In this document: one piece after another, positions 1-9,074 of the stretch
How the letters are laid out: each line of letters starts with the position of its first letter
Position numbering within the stretch: position 1 is the stretch's first letter
NCBI GenBank assembly: GCA_945900705.1
Contig: CAMDKJ010000001.1
Span: 1-62,692 of the forward strand
Source of the DNA: Bifidobacterium breve
GTDB taxonomy: Bacteria > Actinomycetota > Actinomycetes > S36-B12
Reading direction: 5' to 3'
Length of the DNA stretch: 62,692 nt
Position numbers and translations under genes: made by a program
The notes under the pieces: generated by a model
Seen by the model: only the letters and a program-made list of their open reading frames with translations
Told to the model about the DNA's origin: nothing
Databases searched by the model: none

Positions 1-448
1 CGGTGATACCGATGACCACGAAGTCATAGATCGAGATCGGCCAGACCCGGCCGGCAAACTCGATACCGGAGTTATTAAATGGCTGCGGAAATGCCTGACT
101 GCCACCCGGCCAAATCATGCCCGCCGCAGCCTGTAAGGCGATGAGTACGCCAAACGTTGCGATGATCGCACCGGATGTGTCATTTCTTTTCACGGGGCGA
201 AGTACTAGGTATTGGACAATCACCCCAAGTACCGCGCCGGCGGCCAGAGCCCCGATTAAAGCGATATACCAAGATCCTGTCCAGGTCTGAATAGAAAGCG
301 CGATGAAGGTCGTGAACATCGCCTGCCCAACCTGCGCAAAGTTGACCACGCGCGTTGATCGCCAAATGAGGACCAAGGCGAGTGCCATCAGCGCGATGAT
401 CGCGCCCGACCCGAGGCCACCTAGGACGTAGTCAATGAATGTTGTCAT
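1..448 (-). CDS. livH: Branched-chain amino-acid ABC transporter permease LivH (3' part beyond window)
   Basis: Inner-membrane permease of the LIV-type importer for leucine, isoleucine and valine or related amino acids. The 149 visible codons start at ATG 448, and AGGAGG lies just upstream (454-459). The product begins with MTTFIDYVLGGLGSG, followed by a hydrophobic segment and the NFAQ motif typical of LivH after the first membrane helix. Further hydrophobic segments follow until the window ends. The gene for the first ATPase, livF, ends about 10 bases upstream of this start, so the visible order on the minus strand is livG-livF-livH. A LivM permease and the binding protein are presumably outside the window. 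The family is clear; the substrate is inferred. Confidence 0.9.
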   Translation of the reverse strand, partial: MTTFIDYVLGGLGSGAIIALMALALVLIWRSTRVVNFAQVGQAMFTTFIALSIQTWTGSWYIALIGALAAGAVLGVIVQYLVLRPVKRNDTSGAIIATFGVLIALQAAAGMIWPGGSQAFPQPFNNSGIEFAGRVWPISIYDFVVIGIT

Positions 449-458
449 GTGTCACCTC

Positions 459-1163
459 CTAGTAGCCCAAATAGGCATGTCGAAGTTGTTCATCTGCCGC
501 GATTTCTGCACCACTGCCGACCATCACTACATTTCCGAGGTTTAGGACGACACCCGTAGTTGCAACGCGTAAGGCGGTAACGGCGTTTTGCTCAACGAGC
601 AGTACAGCTAGGTCTGATTCACTAGCGAGTCGACTCACAAGTTCGAGAATCTGCGTGACGATGAGTGGTGCTAGGCCAAGTGATGGTTCATCAAGTAGTA
701 GCACCCGTGGATCCGACATTAGGGCCCGGCCAATTGCAAGTTGCTGACGTTCACCGCCACTTAGCGTGTCGGCTCGCATCTTGCGCCGCTGCGCGAGCAC
801 CGGGAATAGGTCAAAAACCTGCGCATGTGTTGAGTTGCGCCCTGCTTTGTCACGCCATAGGCCGCCAAGTCGCAGATTTTCTTCGACGGTTAACTCAGGA
901 ATGGTGGACCGGCCTTCGGGTACGAGAGAGACGCCAAGGCGGACGATGTCTTCGGGTTTGCGGCCGGTGATTGTGACGCCACCAACAGTTGCACCGCCGG
1001 ATCCTGGTCGAACAAGGCCCGACAGGGTGCGCATGAGAGTTGACTTGCCGGCCCCATTGGCACCGATAACGGCGGTGACCTCACCCTTTGGTACTTCAAT
1101 GGAAACATTGGACAGGGCCTGCACGGCACCGTAGTTAACTGACAGATCGGTGATGGTTAGCAT
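459..1163 (-). CDS. livF: Branched-chain amino-acid ABC transporter ATP-binding protein LivF
   Basis: Cytoplasmic ATPase that powers LIV-type amino-acid uptake, one of the two nucleotide-binding subunits. Walker A GANGAGKST is at residues 34-42, the signature LSGGERQQ lies near residue 134, and Walker B with VLLLDEPSLGLAP follows. At 234 residues it has normal LivF length. Its ATG overlaps the stop of livG by one base (TGATG), so the two ATPases are translationally coupled. LivF is told from LivG by its short length and the SLGLAP text after Walker B. Substrate range cannot be read from the ATPase. Confidence 0.93.
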   Translation of the reverse strand: MLTITDLSVNYGAVQALSNVSIEVPKGEVTAVIGANGAGKSTLMRTLSGLVRPGSGGATVGGVTITGRKPEDIVRLGVSLVPEGRSTIPELTVEENLRLGGLWRDKAGRNSTHAQVFDLFPVLAQRRKMRADTLSGGERQQLAIGRALMSDPRVLLLDEPSLGLAPLIVTQILELVSRLASESDLAVLLVEQNAVTALRVATTGVVLNLGNVVMVGSGAEIAADEQLRHAYLGY

Positions 1164-1951
1164 CAGGTGGCTCCGTCTTCACCGAGATAGGCAGCCAGTA
1201 CGGCCGGGTCTCGACGGACTTCATCAGGGGTGCCGGCGGCAATTACTTTGCCGGCGTCAAGAACCCAAATGAGGTCGCAGACTTCCATGACTAATTCCAT
1301 GTGGTGTTCAACGAGTAGAACTGTGCGCTTAGGTACCCAACTTCGAATTAGCTCTGCCAACTCAGAAATATCTGCCGCACTAATACCACCGGCGGGCTCG
1401 TCCAGCAGTAATACCTGTGGGTCACTAACTAGGGCTCGCGCGAGTGCGACGCGCTTTTGGATGGGGTAGGGCAGTTCACCGGGCAACCTATTAGCCGCGT
1501 CAGCGATATTGAGCTCACCAAGTACTGCCATGGATTGCGCACGCAATCGGTTCTGCTCCACGTCGGTCCAAGGCATGGCCAGTGCTTGCGCGATGATCCC
1601 GCTGCGCACCTGCGATGAGCCGCCGATCATGACATTTTCGAGGGCACTCATGGTCGGGAAGAGTCCGACTCCCTGCAAGGTGCGGGCGATGCCCTTCTTT
1701 GTGAGGTGATGGGGGTGCACATGTTTTTGCTTCTTACCATCAACCTTGATGGTGCCTGAGTCGGCGAGCACGAAACCGCTGATTACATTAAAAACGGTGG
1801 TCTTGCCCGCGCCATTGGGTCCGATTAAGCCGGTCACGGTGCCCTGCGGCACCCCGATGCTGACGGCGTCGAGGATTTGCAGCCCACTAAGTTTCAGGCT
1901 GATCTCGCAGAGTTCCAAAATCGGGTCGGTCAGCGGCAGAAAGTACTTCAC
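1163..1951 (-). CDS. livG: Branched-chain amino-acid ABC transporter ATP-binding protein LivG
   Basis: Second ATPase of the LIV importer. Walker A GPNGAGKTT, the LivG-type GIARTLQ region, a Q-rich stretch and Walker B VLLLDEPAGGIS are all present, and the C-terminus AAYLGED is typical of LivG. I prefer GTG 1951, which has a GGGGG stretch upstream (262 residues). An in-frame TTG at 1966 would add five residues. It precedes livF with a one-base overlap. The signature region reads LPYPIQKRVALARAL where most ABC ATPases have LSGGQ; divergence at this point is common in LivG proteins. Confidence 0.9.
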   Translation of the reverse strand: MKYFLPLTDPILELCEISLKLSGLQILDAVSIGVPQGTVTGLIGPNGAGKTTVFNVISGFVLADSGTIKVDGKKQKHVHPHHLTKKGIARTLQGVGLFPTMSALENVMIGGSSQVRSGIIAQALAMPWTDVEQNRLRAQSMAVLGELNIADAANRLPGELPYPIQKRVALARALVSDPQVLLLDEPAGGISAADISELAELIRSWVPKRTVLLVEHHMELVMEVCDLIWVLDAGKVIAAGTPDEVRRDPAVLAAYLGEDGAT

Positions 1952-2033
1952 CAGCCCCCTGTCCAAAGAGTTTCAGCCACCATACCCGCGCGGCCCGGGC
2001 TATGGTGCACAGTTGCGGCAGGTTCTGCAGATT

Positions 2034-2636
2034 TTAAAGACGCAGCACGCTGACGGCGAAGTCTGCGTCAAGGCGCCAGGGGCGTAGATCCCAGGTGGCG
2101 AAGCGGTGTTCGAGTGCGAATCCGGCCCCGGCTAGGTGCTTATCGAATTCGCCCATCTCGTATCTATCGGTATGGAATCCAACAACCGTAAAACTATCCG
2201 GCTTCAAATGCTTCGCAATGCGGGTAAGTACGAGCTGCTCGGTGCCGGGTGCCACGAAGGCCATCACATTACCGGCCATGACGGCTGCATCGAATGGCGC
2301 AATTTGGCCCTGGTTTGCAAGGTCAAGTTCACTTAGGTCAGCAACTAACCAAGTGGGGCCGACGTGATCAGCGCGGGCAGCGGCAATTAGCTCAGGATCG
2401 ACGTCGACCCCGACAACCTCGTGCCCGCACGCATGCAGGACGGCACCAACCCGACCGGGGCCGCAACCCGCATCCAAAATGCGCGAACCGCGCGGCACCA
2501 TCGCATCGATCAAACGGGCTTCACCGCCGAGATCATCGCCGTCGGCGGCCAATGAACGCAAGCGTTCGATGTAACACTGGGAATGATCGTCATCTGTGTC
2601 GGTGAACCAACGCGGCGCAGGTGTGGTGGTAGCCAT
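2034..2636 (-). CDS. Class I SAM-dependent methyltransferase
   Basis: A 200-residue Rossmann-fold methyltransferase. Motif I DAGCGPGRVG starts near residue 56, followed by an acidic strand end GVDVDPE and the post-motif text AVMAGNVMAFV, which is usual for small-molecule or general Methyltransf_11/25 proteins. No extra domain indicates a substrate. ATG 2636 is preceded by AGGTGG. It lies eight bases downstream of the UPF0114 gene on the same strand, so the two are probably cotranscribed. The gene is real; the substrate is unknown. Confidence 0.8.
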   Translation of the reverse strand: MATTTPAPRWFTDTDDDHSQCYIERLRSLAADGDDLGGEARLIDAMVPRGSRILDAGCGPGRVGAVLHACGHEVVGVDVDPELIAAARADHVGPTWLVADLSELDLANQGQIAPFDAAVMAGNVMAFVAPGTEQLVLTRIAKHLKPDSFTVVGFHTDRYEMGEFDKHLAGAGFALEHRFATWDLRPWRLDADFAVSVLRL

Positions 2637-2644
2637 TTGTCCAC

Positions 2645-3100
2645 CTAGCTATTGCGACTGGCGAAAATGAAGGCGGCCAGTCCGAGTACGACCGCCCCGG
2701 CCCCGGCCCCGACGTACAAGATATCGCTCGGGTCGGTGAGGTCAACGAGAATCCCGAGGAAAACCACCGCGATGATTGCGACAACCACGCCGATTAGCTT
2801 GTTCTTCAGGTCATCAAGTGAGCGAATCTCCAACCAAACCGGTAGCTGCACCGAACTGTCAACGAATAACTCGTAGAGCCCGTATCCGATCACCAGGAGC
2901 ACGGTGGCCAGCAGCAAAATGTCCACCGCCGTCAAAATCCCAACAACTGATTGCTTGATGGAAATCGATTGATTGAAGAGGTTGACAATCGATCCCCCGA
3001 TCTCCCAGACGCCGATGATCATCAAGACAAAGGATCCGATGATGGAGCCGATAGCGGGCACGGCAACCACGTACCGGGAAACTTCAATAAGGCGACGCAT
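2645..3100 (-). CDS. UPF0114 (YqhA) family membrane protein
   Basis: A 151-residue membrane protein with four hydrophobic segments. It carries family text of the UPF0114/YqhA group: an early ER-type start (IEVSRYVVAVPAI), AVDILLLATVLLVIGYGLYE in the middle, ELFVD, and SLDDLKNKL before the third helix. The function of the family is not established. ATG 3100 has no ribosome binding site, but TAACGT lies six bases upstream, as in a leaderless transcript. It heads a probable two-gene unit with the methyltransferase. Confidence 0.82.
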   Translation of the reverse strand: MRRLIEVSRYVVAVPAIGSIIGSFVLMIIGVWEIGGSIVNLFNQSISIKQSVVGILTAVDILLLATVLLVIGYGLYELFVDSSVQLPVWLEIRSLDDLKNKLIGVVVAIIAVVFLGILVDLTDPSDILYVGAGAGAVVLGLAAFIFASRNS

Positions 3101-3106
3101 GGGTCA

Positions 3107-3112
3107 ACGTTA
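3107..3112 (-). promoter_or_regulatory. -10 box (TAACGT) of a leaderless promoter for the UPF0114 gene
   Basis: On the minus strand TAACGT is followed by TGACCC and then the ATG at 3100. The six-base gap places transcription start on the start codon. Confidence 0.5.
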
Positions 3113-3193
3113 GCCGCTGCCCTGCGGGGCGCTGGACCCGACTAGCATCTTGGGTACCTAAAACAATCCGGGCCTACCTTGGAGCTCTGCGAG

Positions 3194-4621
3194 ATGTCAA
3201 CGATCACTACACCCGCCCTGACTACCCACTGGCCACCACCTGACCCAGCCACCTGGCGAAGTGTGCCAACTAGTGCATCACTACCGGTCGACCCGGCTCG
3301 TGTACAGGTGTTACTTGACAGTGAGTGGGAGAGATTCGCCGCGACCACCGGTGGCTCAGCGGCTCACCATGTTCGCGCCACCGGGTCGTTGCCACTCGGG
3401 GTGCCGTCCTCATTCCAACACTGGGATCCCTATCCGATCTCGATCGAATCAGCAAAAGGTGCTTGGTTAAAAGATGTTGACGGACGACCACTACTTGATC
3501 TTTCAATGGGTTTTGGCGCCATGTTGGTTGGGCACCTAAACCCAAGCGTTGTTGCCGCCGTCACCCTGGCCCTTGAAACAGGTACTTTGTTTGTGACCCC
3601 TTCGCCATCTGCCACCGAGGTTGCTGAGCGGTTCCAGCGCCGGTTCGGGCTTGACCTAGTGCGCTTCACCAACTCAGGCACCGAGGCCACCATGTATGCC
3701 GTGCGCACTGCGCGGGCCTACACCCATCGCCATGCAATTGTGAAGATCGAGGGCGGGTACCACGGTGGGTATGACGGGCTGGCTGTGTCCGTCAAACCTG
3801 CTGTTGCCGAAGCTGGCCCGGAAGGCTTTCCAATTCCGGTCGTGCCATTTGATGTCGAGGCCGGCACTGTTCACGTAGTGCCTTATAACAACCTTGAGCG
3901 ACTTGTTGAAATCTTGAGCGCCCACAGTGACCAGATTGCAGCCGTGGTGATGGAGCCGGTGCTCGAAAATATTTCGATTGTGGTTCCAGACGCCGGGTAC
4001 CTTGCCGGGGTACGTGCGGCCTGTGACGCGCACGGTGTCCTGTTGGTTTTCGACGAAGTGAAGACCGGGCTCACCGCCGGTTACGGTGGGGCTTCGCAGC
4101 GTCTTGGAGTCACACCAGATTTAGTCTGCCTCGCAAAGAGCATTGGCGGCGGGTTACCGCTGGCGGCTTTTGGCGGTCGGGCCGAAGTGATGGCGGCGGT
4201 TACCGATGGCCGGATGCCGCACTTCGGCACTTACAACGGTAACCCACTCGTGATGGCTGCTGCCGCTGCCGTTGATGATATTTGCACCGCGGAGGCCCTC
4301 GCGGCGGCCGAATTAGTAAATGAAGGTGCGCTGCGCGCCGTTGACGAAATTATCTTGCGCCACGAGCTACCCGCACATACCGTGGGCTTCGGTGTCAAGG
4401 GTGCGATCACTTGGTCAACGACCCCGGTACGCACCTACCGTGACTACAAGCGCACCGATTTTGGGGCCGCTGAACTGAGCTGGCTGTGGGGGGTCAATCG
4501 CGGTATTTTGACCCCGCCCGGCCTTGACGAGCAGTGGTTGGTATCGCTCGCACACACCGCTGCAGACATGCAATTGATGGTTGATGGCTTTGATGAACTA
4601 GCGCAGGCTCTGCGGGCTTAA
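3194..4621 (+). CDS. Class III PLP-dependent aminotransferase, glutamate-1-semialdehyde aminomutase-like
   Basis: A 475-residue fold-type I aminotransferase. NSGTEATMYAVRTAR and EGGYHG match the glutamate-1-semialdehyde 2,1-aminomutase branch. FDEVKTG binds the cofactor ring, and the Schiff-base lysine is in LAKSIGGGLP. GTYNGNPLVMAAAAA follows, as in the family. An N-terminal extension of about 60 residues is longer than in HemL. ATG 3194 has GGAG 9 bases upstream; an in-frame TTG at 3179 is less likely. No hem gene is adjacent and the next gene is a DUF255 protein. It may act on another amino acid; a role in making 5-aminolevulinate is possible but unproved. Confidence 0.78.
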   Translation: MSTITTPALTTHWPPPDPATWRSVPTSASLPVDPARVQVLLDSEWERFAATTGGSAAHHVRATGSLPLGVPSSFQHWDPYPISIESAKGAWLKDVDGRPLLDLSMGFGAMLVGHLNPSVVAAVTLALETGTLFVTPSPSATEVAERFQRRFGLDLVRFTNSGTEATMYAVRTARAYTHRHAIVKIEGGYHGGYDGLAVSVKPAVAEAGPEGFPIPVVPFDVEAGTVHVVPYNNLERLVEILSAHSDQIAAVVMEPVLENISIVVPDAGYLAGVRAACDAHGVLLVFDEVKTGLTAGYGGASQRLGVTPDLVCLAKSIGGGLPLAAFGGRAEVMAAVTDGRMPHFGTYNGNPLVMAAAAAVDDICTAEALAAAELVNEGALRAVDEIILRHELPAHTVGFGVKGAITWSTTPVRTYRDYKRTDFGAAELSWLWGVNRGILTPPGLDEQWLVSLAHTAADMQLMVDGFDELAQALRA

Positions 4622-4637
4622 GAACTGTAGGTGCATC

Positions 4638-6662
4638 GTGGGCAACCGGTTAAGTGATTCGACGAGTCCGTATCTGCTTCAGCATGCCGACAACCCGGTT
4701 GACTGGTGGGAGTGGTCCGACGCAGCATTCGACGAGGCGCGTCTCCGCGATGTACCAATTTTCCTGTCGATCGGCTATTCCGCTTGCCACTGGTGTCATG
4801 TCATGGCCCACGAATCATTTGAAGATGAGGCCACCGCGGAATACTTGAATGCGAACTTCGTTTCTATCAAGGTTGATCGCGAGGAGCGCCCGGATATCGA
4901 CTCGGTTTATATGGGCGTCACGGTGGCGATGACCGGCCATGGAGGCTGGCCGATGACGGTGATCTTGGACCATGAAGCCCACCCGTTCTATGCGGGCACT
5001 TATTTTCCACCGACTCCACGTCATGGGATGCCCTCGTTCCCGCAACTACTTTCGGCGATTACTGATTCTTGGACACAGCGCCGCGGTGAGGTATTGGCGG
5101 CGGGACAGCGCATCATCACCGCTATTAATGAAAGAACTATGCCATTGCAAGACGACGGGCCACCCGATGCCGCAGACCTTCGTGCGGCAGTGGCAGCCAC
5201 CGAGCGCGAGTTCGATTCGGCGCAGGGAGGTTTTGGTGGCGCACCGAAGTTTCCGCCGTCCATGCTCCTTGAGTTTCTCCTGCGTGAGGCGGCACGAACT
5301 GATGATGCATTCGCCCTAGCGATGGCGGAAAGAACGCTATCGGCGATGGCGCGTGGTGGGCTTTTTGATCAACTGGGTGGCGGTTTTGCTCGTTACTCGG
5401 TGGACGCGAACTGGGTGGTGCCACATTTTGAAAAGATGCTTTATGACAATGCCCTCTTGCTACGTGTTTATGCACATTGGTGGCGCTTGACTGGATCGGC
5501 GCTGGCTGAGCGGGTGGTGCATCAGACTGCAGAGTTTCTGTTGCGTGAAATGACAACCCCGGAAGGTGCCTTCGCTTCCGCACTAGATGCCGATAGTGAA
5601 GGTGTTGAAGGTTTGTTCTACGCCTGGTCGCCCGAGCAGCTCATTGAGGTGCTGGGCGTTGAAGATGGCGAATGGGCCGCGGGGTTACTTGTGGTAACCG
5701 AGCCGGGCACCTTTGAGCATGGGCTTTCAACCCTGCAGCTGCCAGATGAGCCCGAGGATTTACCCCGGTGGGAGCAAGTGCGCTCGGCTCTGCTTGCGGC
5801 CAGGGCCGAACGGGTGCGCCCGGGTCGCGATGACAAAGTGGTGGCGGCCTGGAATGGGCTCGCCATTGCTGCCCTGGCTGAAGCAGGTGCGCTGTTCGCT
5901 GAACCGGAGTGGATTGAAGCCGCCTTGGGGGCTGCCGACCTATTGCTCGCGGTGCATTTGGGTGCCCATGATGATGACCGGCTGTGCCGCACGTCGCGCG
6001 ATGGTAGGGCCGGCACCAATAATGGTGTGCTGGATGACTACGGCAGTGTGGCCGAGGGTTTTCTAGCTCTTTATCAAGTCACGGGCGCTGATGAATGGCT
6101 AGTTCTAGCCGGCATGCTGCTTGATATTGCAATTCAGCATTTCGCTGATGGTGACGGTGGTTTCTTTGATACGGCCGACGACGCCCCGGCGTTGGTGCGT
6201 CGTCCGCGTGACGCGTCAGACAATGCGGAACCGTCCGGTTGGTTTGCTACCGCCAATGCGTGTATTACCTTTTCGGCGCTGACCGGGCTCGGCGAGTATC
6301 GAGCGATAGCAGAGCGCGCATTAGGTGCGGCAAAAGTTCTGGCGCTGCGCTCACCAAGGGCAGCCGGTTGGGGTTTAGCGGGGGCATCTGCATTACTCGC
6401 CGGCCCGTTGGAGATTGCGATAATCGGTACGCCTTCAGACCCCACCGCCGCCACCTTGCATCATGTCGCGCTGATGTCAGTTTCACCGGGAGCGGTTACC
6501 GCGCTGGGTGTTGCCGGTGAACTTTCTAGCGTGCCGCTGCTGCGCGAAAGACCGGCTCTGGACGAATTGCCCACCGCCTATGTGTGTCTGGGGTTCACCT
6601 GTCAGCGCCCGACGACTTCAGCGGTCGAGTTAGCGAAACAGGTCGCGTCGCTTAGGGAATGA
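4638..6662 (+). CDS. DUF255 thioredoxin-like domain protein (YyaL/SSP411 family)
   Basis: A 674-residue two-domain protein. The N-terminal thioredoxin-like DUF255 domain has the family opening SPYLLQHADNPVDWWEW and the motif YSACHWCHVM with a CxxC pair, then DREERPDID. The remainder is an (alpha/alpha)6-type domain similar to glycoside hydrolases and N-acylglucosamine epimerases (GGGFARYSVDANWVVPHFEKM). The cellular role of the family is not established. GTG 4638 fits the conserved N-terminus and lies 16 bases behind the aminotransferase stop, so the two genes are likely cotranscribed. Confidence 0.88.
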   Translation: MGNRLSDSTSPYLLQHADNPVDWWEWSDAAFDEARLRDVPIFLSIGYSACHWCHVMAHESFEDEATAEYLNANFVSIKVDREERPDIDSVYMGVTVAMTGHGGWPMTVILDHEAHPFYAGTYFPPTPRHGMPSFPQLLSAITDSWTQRRGEVLAAGQRIITAINERTMPLQDDGPPDAADLRAAVAATEREFDSAQGGFGGAPKFPPSMLLEFLLREAARTDDAFALAMAERTLSAMARGGLFDQLGGGFARYSVDANWVVPHFEKMLYDNALLLRVYAHWWRLTGSALAERVVHQTAEFLLREMTTPEGAFASALDADSEGVEGLFYAWSPEQLIEVLGVEDGEWAAGLLVVTEPGTFEHGLSTLQLPDEPEDLPRWEQVRSALLAARAERVRPGRDDKVVAAWNGLAIAALAEAGALFAEPEWIEAALGAADLLLAVHLGAHDDDRLCRTSRDGRAGTNNGVLDDYGSVAEGFLALYQVTGADEWLVLAGMLLDIAIQHFADGDGGFFDTADDAPALVRRPRDASDNAEPSGWFATANACITFSALTGLGEYRAIAERALGAAKVLALRSPRAAGWGLAGASALLAGPLEIAIIGTPSDPTAATLHHVALMSVSPGAVTALGVAGELSSVPLLRERPALDELPTAYVCLGFTCQRPTTSAVELAKQVASLRE

Positions 6663-6766
6663 AATACCTCGGGTTTACGGGCTTTCTGCGACATATTGCC
6701 CCGTGTCGCGGTAGCAACGTGCAGCCCGCTGGAGCGATAAGTCGCACTTCTATAGATCGAGCGGAG

Positions 6767-6772
6767 TAGCCT
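6767..6772 (+). promoter_or_regulatory. -10 box (TAGCCT) of a leaderless promoter for uppS
   Basis: TAGCCT is followed by six bases and the GTG start at 6779, with no ribosome binding site between. Confidence 0.5.
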
Positions 6773-6778
6773 GCCCTC

Positions 6779-7540
6779 GTGGGTCTTCGAAATCTTCTAT
6801 ATGGCGTCTATGAACGCAATCTCCTGGGGCAGATTCCGCCGGCTGATCGACCGCGGCATATCGGGGTAATTCTCGACGGCAACCGGCGCTGGGCAACCGC
6901 GCAGGGCTCATCATCCTCGGCCGGCCACCGCGCTGGGGCCGCGAAGATCGTCGATTTCTTGGGTTGGTGCGATCAGGTAGACGTCGAAGTGGTTACTTTG
7001 TGGCTGCTATCTACCGACAATCTAGGCCGTCCCGAGCCTGAGCTCGGTGCACTCCTTGAGATCATCGAAGAGACTGTGACCGGCCTGGTTACCCAAGGCC
7101 GGTGGCGGCTCCACCCGGTCGGGTCCTTGGATTTATTGCCAGACCGCACCGCTCGGATGCTGAAAGAGGCACAGGAGGCAACAGCCGATGTCGCTGGGTC
7201 ACTTGTCAACATCGCGGTGGGTTACGGCGGGCGCCGTGAAGTCGTCGATGCCGTACGCGCGCTACTTCAGGAGCAAGCCAGCCAGGGCACGAGCATTGAT
7301 GAGCTCGCCCAAATAATTGATGTCGAGCACATCACTGAGCATCTCTATACAAAAGGTCAGCCAGATCCTGATCTTGTCATCCGAACATCGGGTGAACAGA
7401 GGCTTTCTGGATTTCTCCTCTGGCAAAGTGCGCACTCGGAGTTTTACTTCTGCGAGGCCTATTGGCCTGATTTTCGGCATGTTGACTTCCTGCGCGCCCT
7501 GCGCGCCTATGCCGATCGGCAGCGCCGGTTCGGCATTTAG
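6779..7540 (+). CDS. uppS: Isoprenyl transferase (cis-prenyl diphosphate synthase)
   Basis: Condenses isopentenyl diphosphate onto an allylic diphosphate to give cis-polyprenyl carriers for cell-wall precursors. At 253 residues it carries the family signatures: IGVILDGNRRWA with catalytic Asp and Asn-Arg-Arg, the substrate region VTLWLLSTDNLGRP, the C-terminal DLVIRTSGEQRLSGFLLW, and SEFYFCEAYWPDF. In mycobacteria two paralogues make either short or long chains, and the product length cannot be read here. The leaderless start is GTG 6779. A terminator hairpin follows before phoH2. Confidence 0.9.
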   Translation: MGLRNLLYGVYERNLLGQIPPADRPRHIGVILDGNRRWATAQGSSSSAGHRAGAAKIVDFLGWCDQVDVEVVTLWLLSTDNLGRPEPELGALLEIIEETVTGLVTQGRWRLHPVGSLDLLPDRTARMLKEAQEATADVAGSLVNIAVGYGGRREVVDAVRALLQEQASQGTSIDELAQIIDVEHITEHLYTKGQPDPDLVIRTSGEQRLSGFLLWQSAHSEFYFCEAYWPDFRHVDFLRALRAYADRQRRFGI

Positions 7541-7593
7541 TTACCGGCGTGTCACCGCGCTATGTCGCCTTTGTCCCTTTAGCGTCAGACTCG

Positions 7594-7619
7594 CGGGTTC
7601 GCAAGCCGCGGACCCGTTT
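7594..7619 (+). terminator. Probable terminator hairpin after uppS
   Basis: CGGGTTCGC (7594-7602) pairs with GCGGACCCG (7608-7616) across a five-base loop with one wobble pair, and TTT follows. It separates uppS from phoH2. Confidence 0.55.
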
Positions 7620-7655
7620 CCGCGCCAGGCCGCTTGCGGCCGCACAGGAGGCTTC

Positions 7656-8969
7656 GTGACCTCACCAAAGTCCAGCCCCGCTCGCCGCACTTACGTCCTT
7701 GATACTTCGGTTTTATTGTCTGACCCCCGAGCGATGTTGCGTTTTGATGAGCATGACGTTGTCATACCGGTGGTGGTGATCATCGAGCTAGAGGCGAAGC
7801 GCAGCCACCCAGAACTTGGGTACTTCGCGCGTAACGCACTTCGGCTACTCGATGATCTTCGCATTTCACATGGTCGACTCGATGCCCCGATGTCGGTTGG
7901 TGAGTTGGGCGGCACCTTGCGAGTTGAGCTCAACCACATTGATACTTCGGTACTGCCGACCGGTTTCCAACTAGGTGATAACGACACTCGCATTTTGGCA
8001 GTGGCGCGTAGTTTGTCCAATGAAGGTAGTGATGTTGTCCTTGTCAGTAAGGACCTTCCAATGCGGGTAAAAGCCTCAGCCGTTGGCCTGATGGCCGAGG
8101 AGTATCGCGCGGAGTTGGTTGTTGAGACCGGCTTCACCGGAATGGCCGAGATTGACGTAGCAGCCGCAGACATCGATCAACTTTATGAAGATTCGGTCAT
8201 TGATCTTGATGTCGCGCGCGACTTGGCTTGCCATACGGGTTTGGTGTTGATCTCTGACCGCGGTAGCGCACTTGGCCGAGTAACCGCCGATAAGCGCGTT
8301 CGCCTCGTTCGTGGTGATCGCGAAGCTTTCGGATTACATGGCCGTAGCGCTGAGCAGCGCATAGCCTTGGATCTATTGCTTGATCCAGATATTGGGATCA
8401 TCTCCCTGGGCGGGCGAGCCGGCACCGGTAAGAGTGCATTGGCACTATGCGCCGGGCTCGAGGCGGTACTTGAGCGCCGTCAGCATCGCAAAGTGATCGT
8501 GTTCCGGCCGCTATTTGCAGTCGGCGGCCAAGAGCTTGGCTACCTACCGGGTAATGAGCAGGAGAAAATGTCACCTTGGGGGCAAGCGGTCTTTGACACT
8601 CTGGGCGCTGTGACGACCCAAGAAGTCGTCGAAGAGATTGTCGATCGGGGCATGCTTGAAGTATTACCGCTAACCCATATCCGTGGTCGGTCGCTACATG
8701 ATGCTTTCGTGATTGTCGACGAGGCTCAATCACTTGAGCGAAATGTGCTGTTGACCGTGCTTTCACGGATCGGCCGTGATAGCCGGGTCATTCTTACTCA
8801 CGATGTTGCGCAGCGCGACAATCTGCGGGTGGGCCGCCACGATGGGGTAGTTGCGGTTGTCGAGAAACTTAAGGGGCATCCGTTATTTGCCCATGTGACG
8901 CTAACTCGATCTGAGCGGTCACCCATTGCGGCTTTGGTAACCGAAATGCTCGAGAGTATTGACCTTTAA
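7656..8969 (+). CDS. phoH2: PIN domain-PhoH ATPase fusion (PhoH2 type)
   Basis: Putative RNA helicase/ribonuclease of 437 residues. The N-terminal PIN nuclease domain has acidic residues in YVLDTSVLLSD, VVIIELEAKR and GDNDTRILAVA. The C-terminal PhoH-type P-loop domain has GRAGTGKSAL as Walker A and FVIVDEAQS as Walker B. Mycobacterial PhoH2 proteins of the same build are reported to unwind and cut RNA. GTG 7656 follows AGGAGG (7646-7651); the long open frame upstream is read-through in the uppS region. The order phoH2, then fum and glpX further on, resembles mycobacteria. Confidence 0.9.
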   Translation: MTSPKSSPARRTYVLDTSVLLSDPRAMLRFDEHDVVIPVVVIIELEAKRSHPELGYFARNALRLLDDLRISHGRLDAPMSVGELGGTLRVELNHIDTSVLPTGFQLGDNDTRILAVARSLSNEGSDVVLVSKDLPMRVKASAVGLMAEEYRAELVVETGFTGMAEIDVAAADIDQLYEDSVIDLDVARDLACHTGLVLISDRGSALGRVTADKRVRLVRGDREAFGLHGRSAEQRIALDLLLDPDIGIISLGGRAGTGKSALALCAGLEAVLERRQHRKVIVFRPLFAVGGQELGYLPGNEQEKMSPWGQAVFDTLGAVTTQEVVEEIVDRGMLEVLPLTHIRGRSLHDAFVIVDEAQSLERNVLLTVLSRIGRDSRVILTHDVAQRDNLRVGRHDGVVAVVEKLKGHPLFAHVTLTRSERSPIAALVTEMLESIDL

Positions 8970-9058
8970 CCTGCTCTGAGCTCTGGTACCCGGCTTCGTA
9001 CAGTGGTTTGGTGGTGGTAGCCCCCAGATCTGTACTGTCGATGGGTTGTGGGTATCAG

Positions 9059-9074
9059 TGTGATCCCGATCACA
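9059..9074. promoter_or_regulatory. CRP/GlxR-type operator, perfect palindrome
   Basis: TGTGATCCCGATCACA matches TGTGA-N6-TCACA exactly, and the symmetry extends one more pair outward (G at 9058, C at 9075). It lies about 165 bases before the lysozyme-like gene and about 90 bases behind phoH2. CRP-type cAMP regulators of actinobacteria (Crp, GlxR) bind this consensus, and rpf genes are known targets. Binding here is inferred. Confidence 0.65.
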
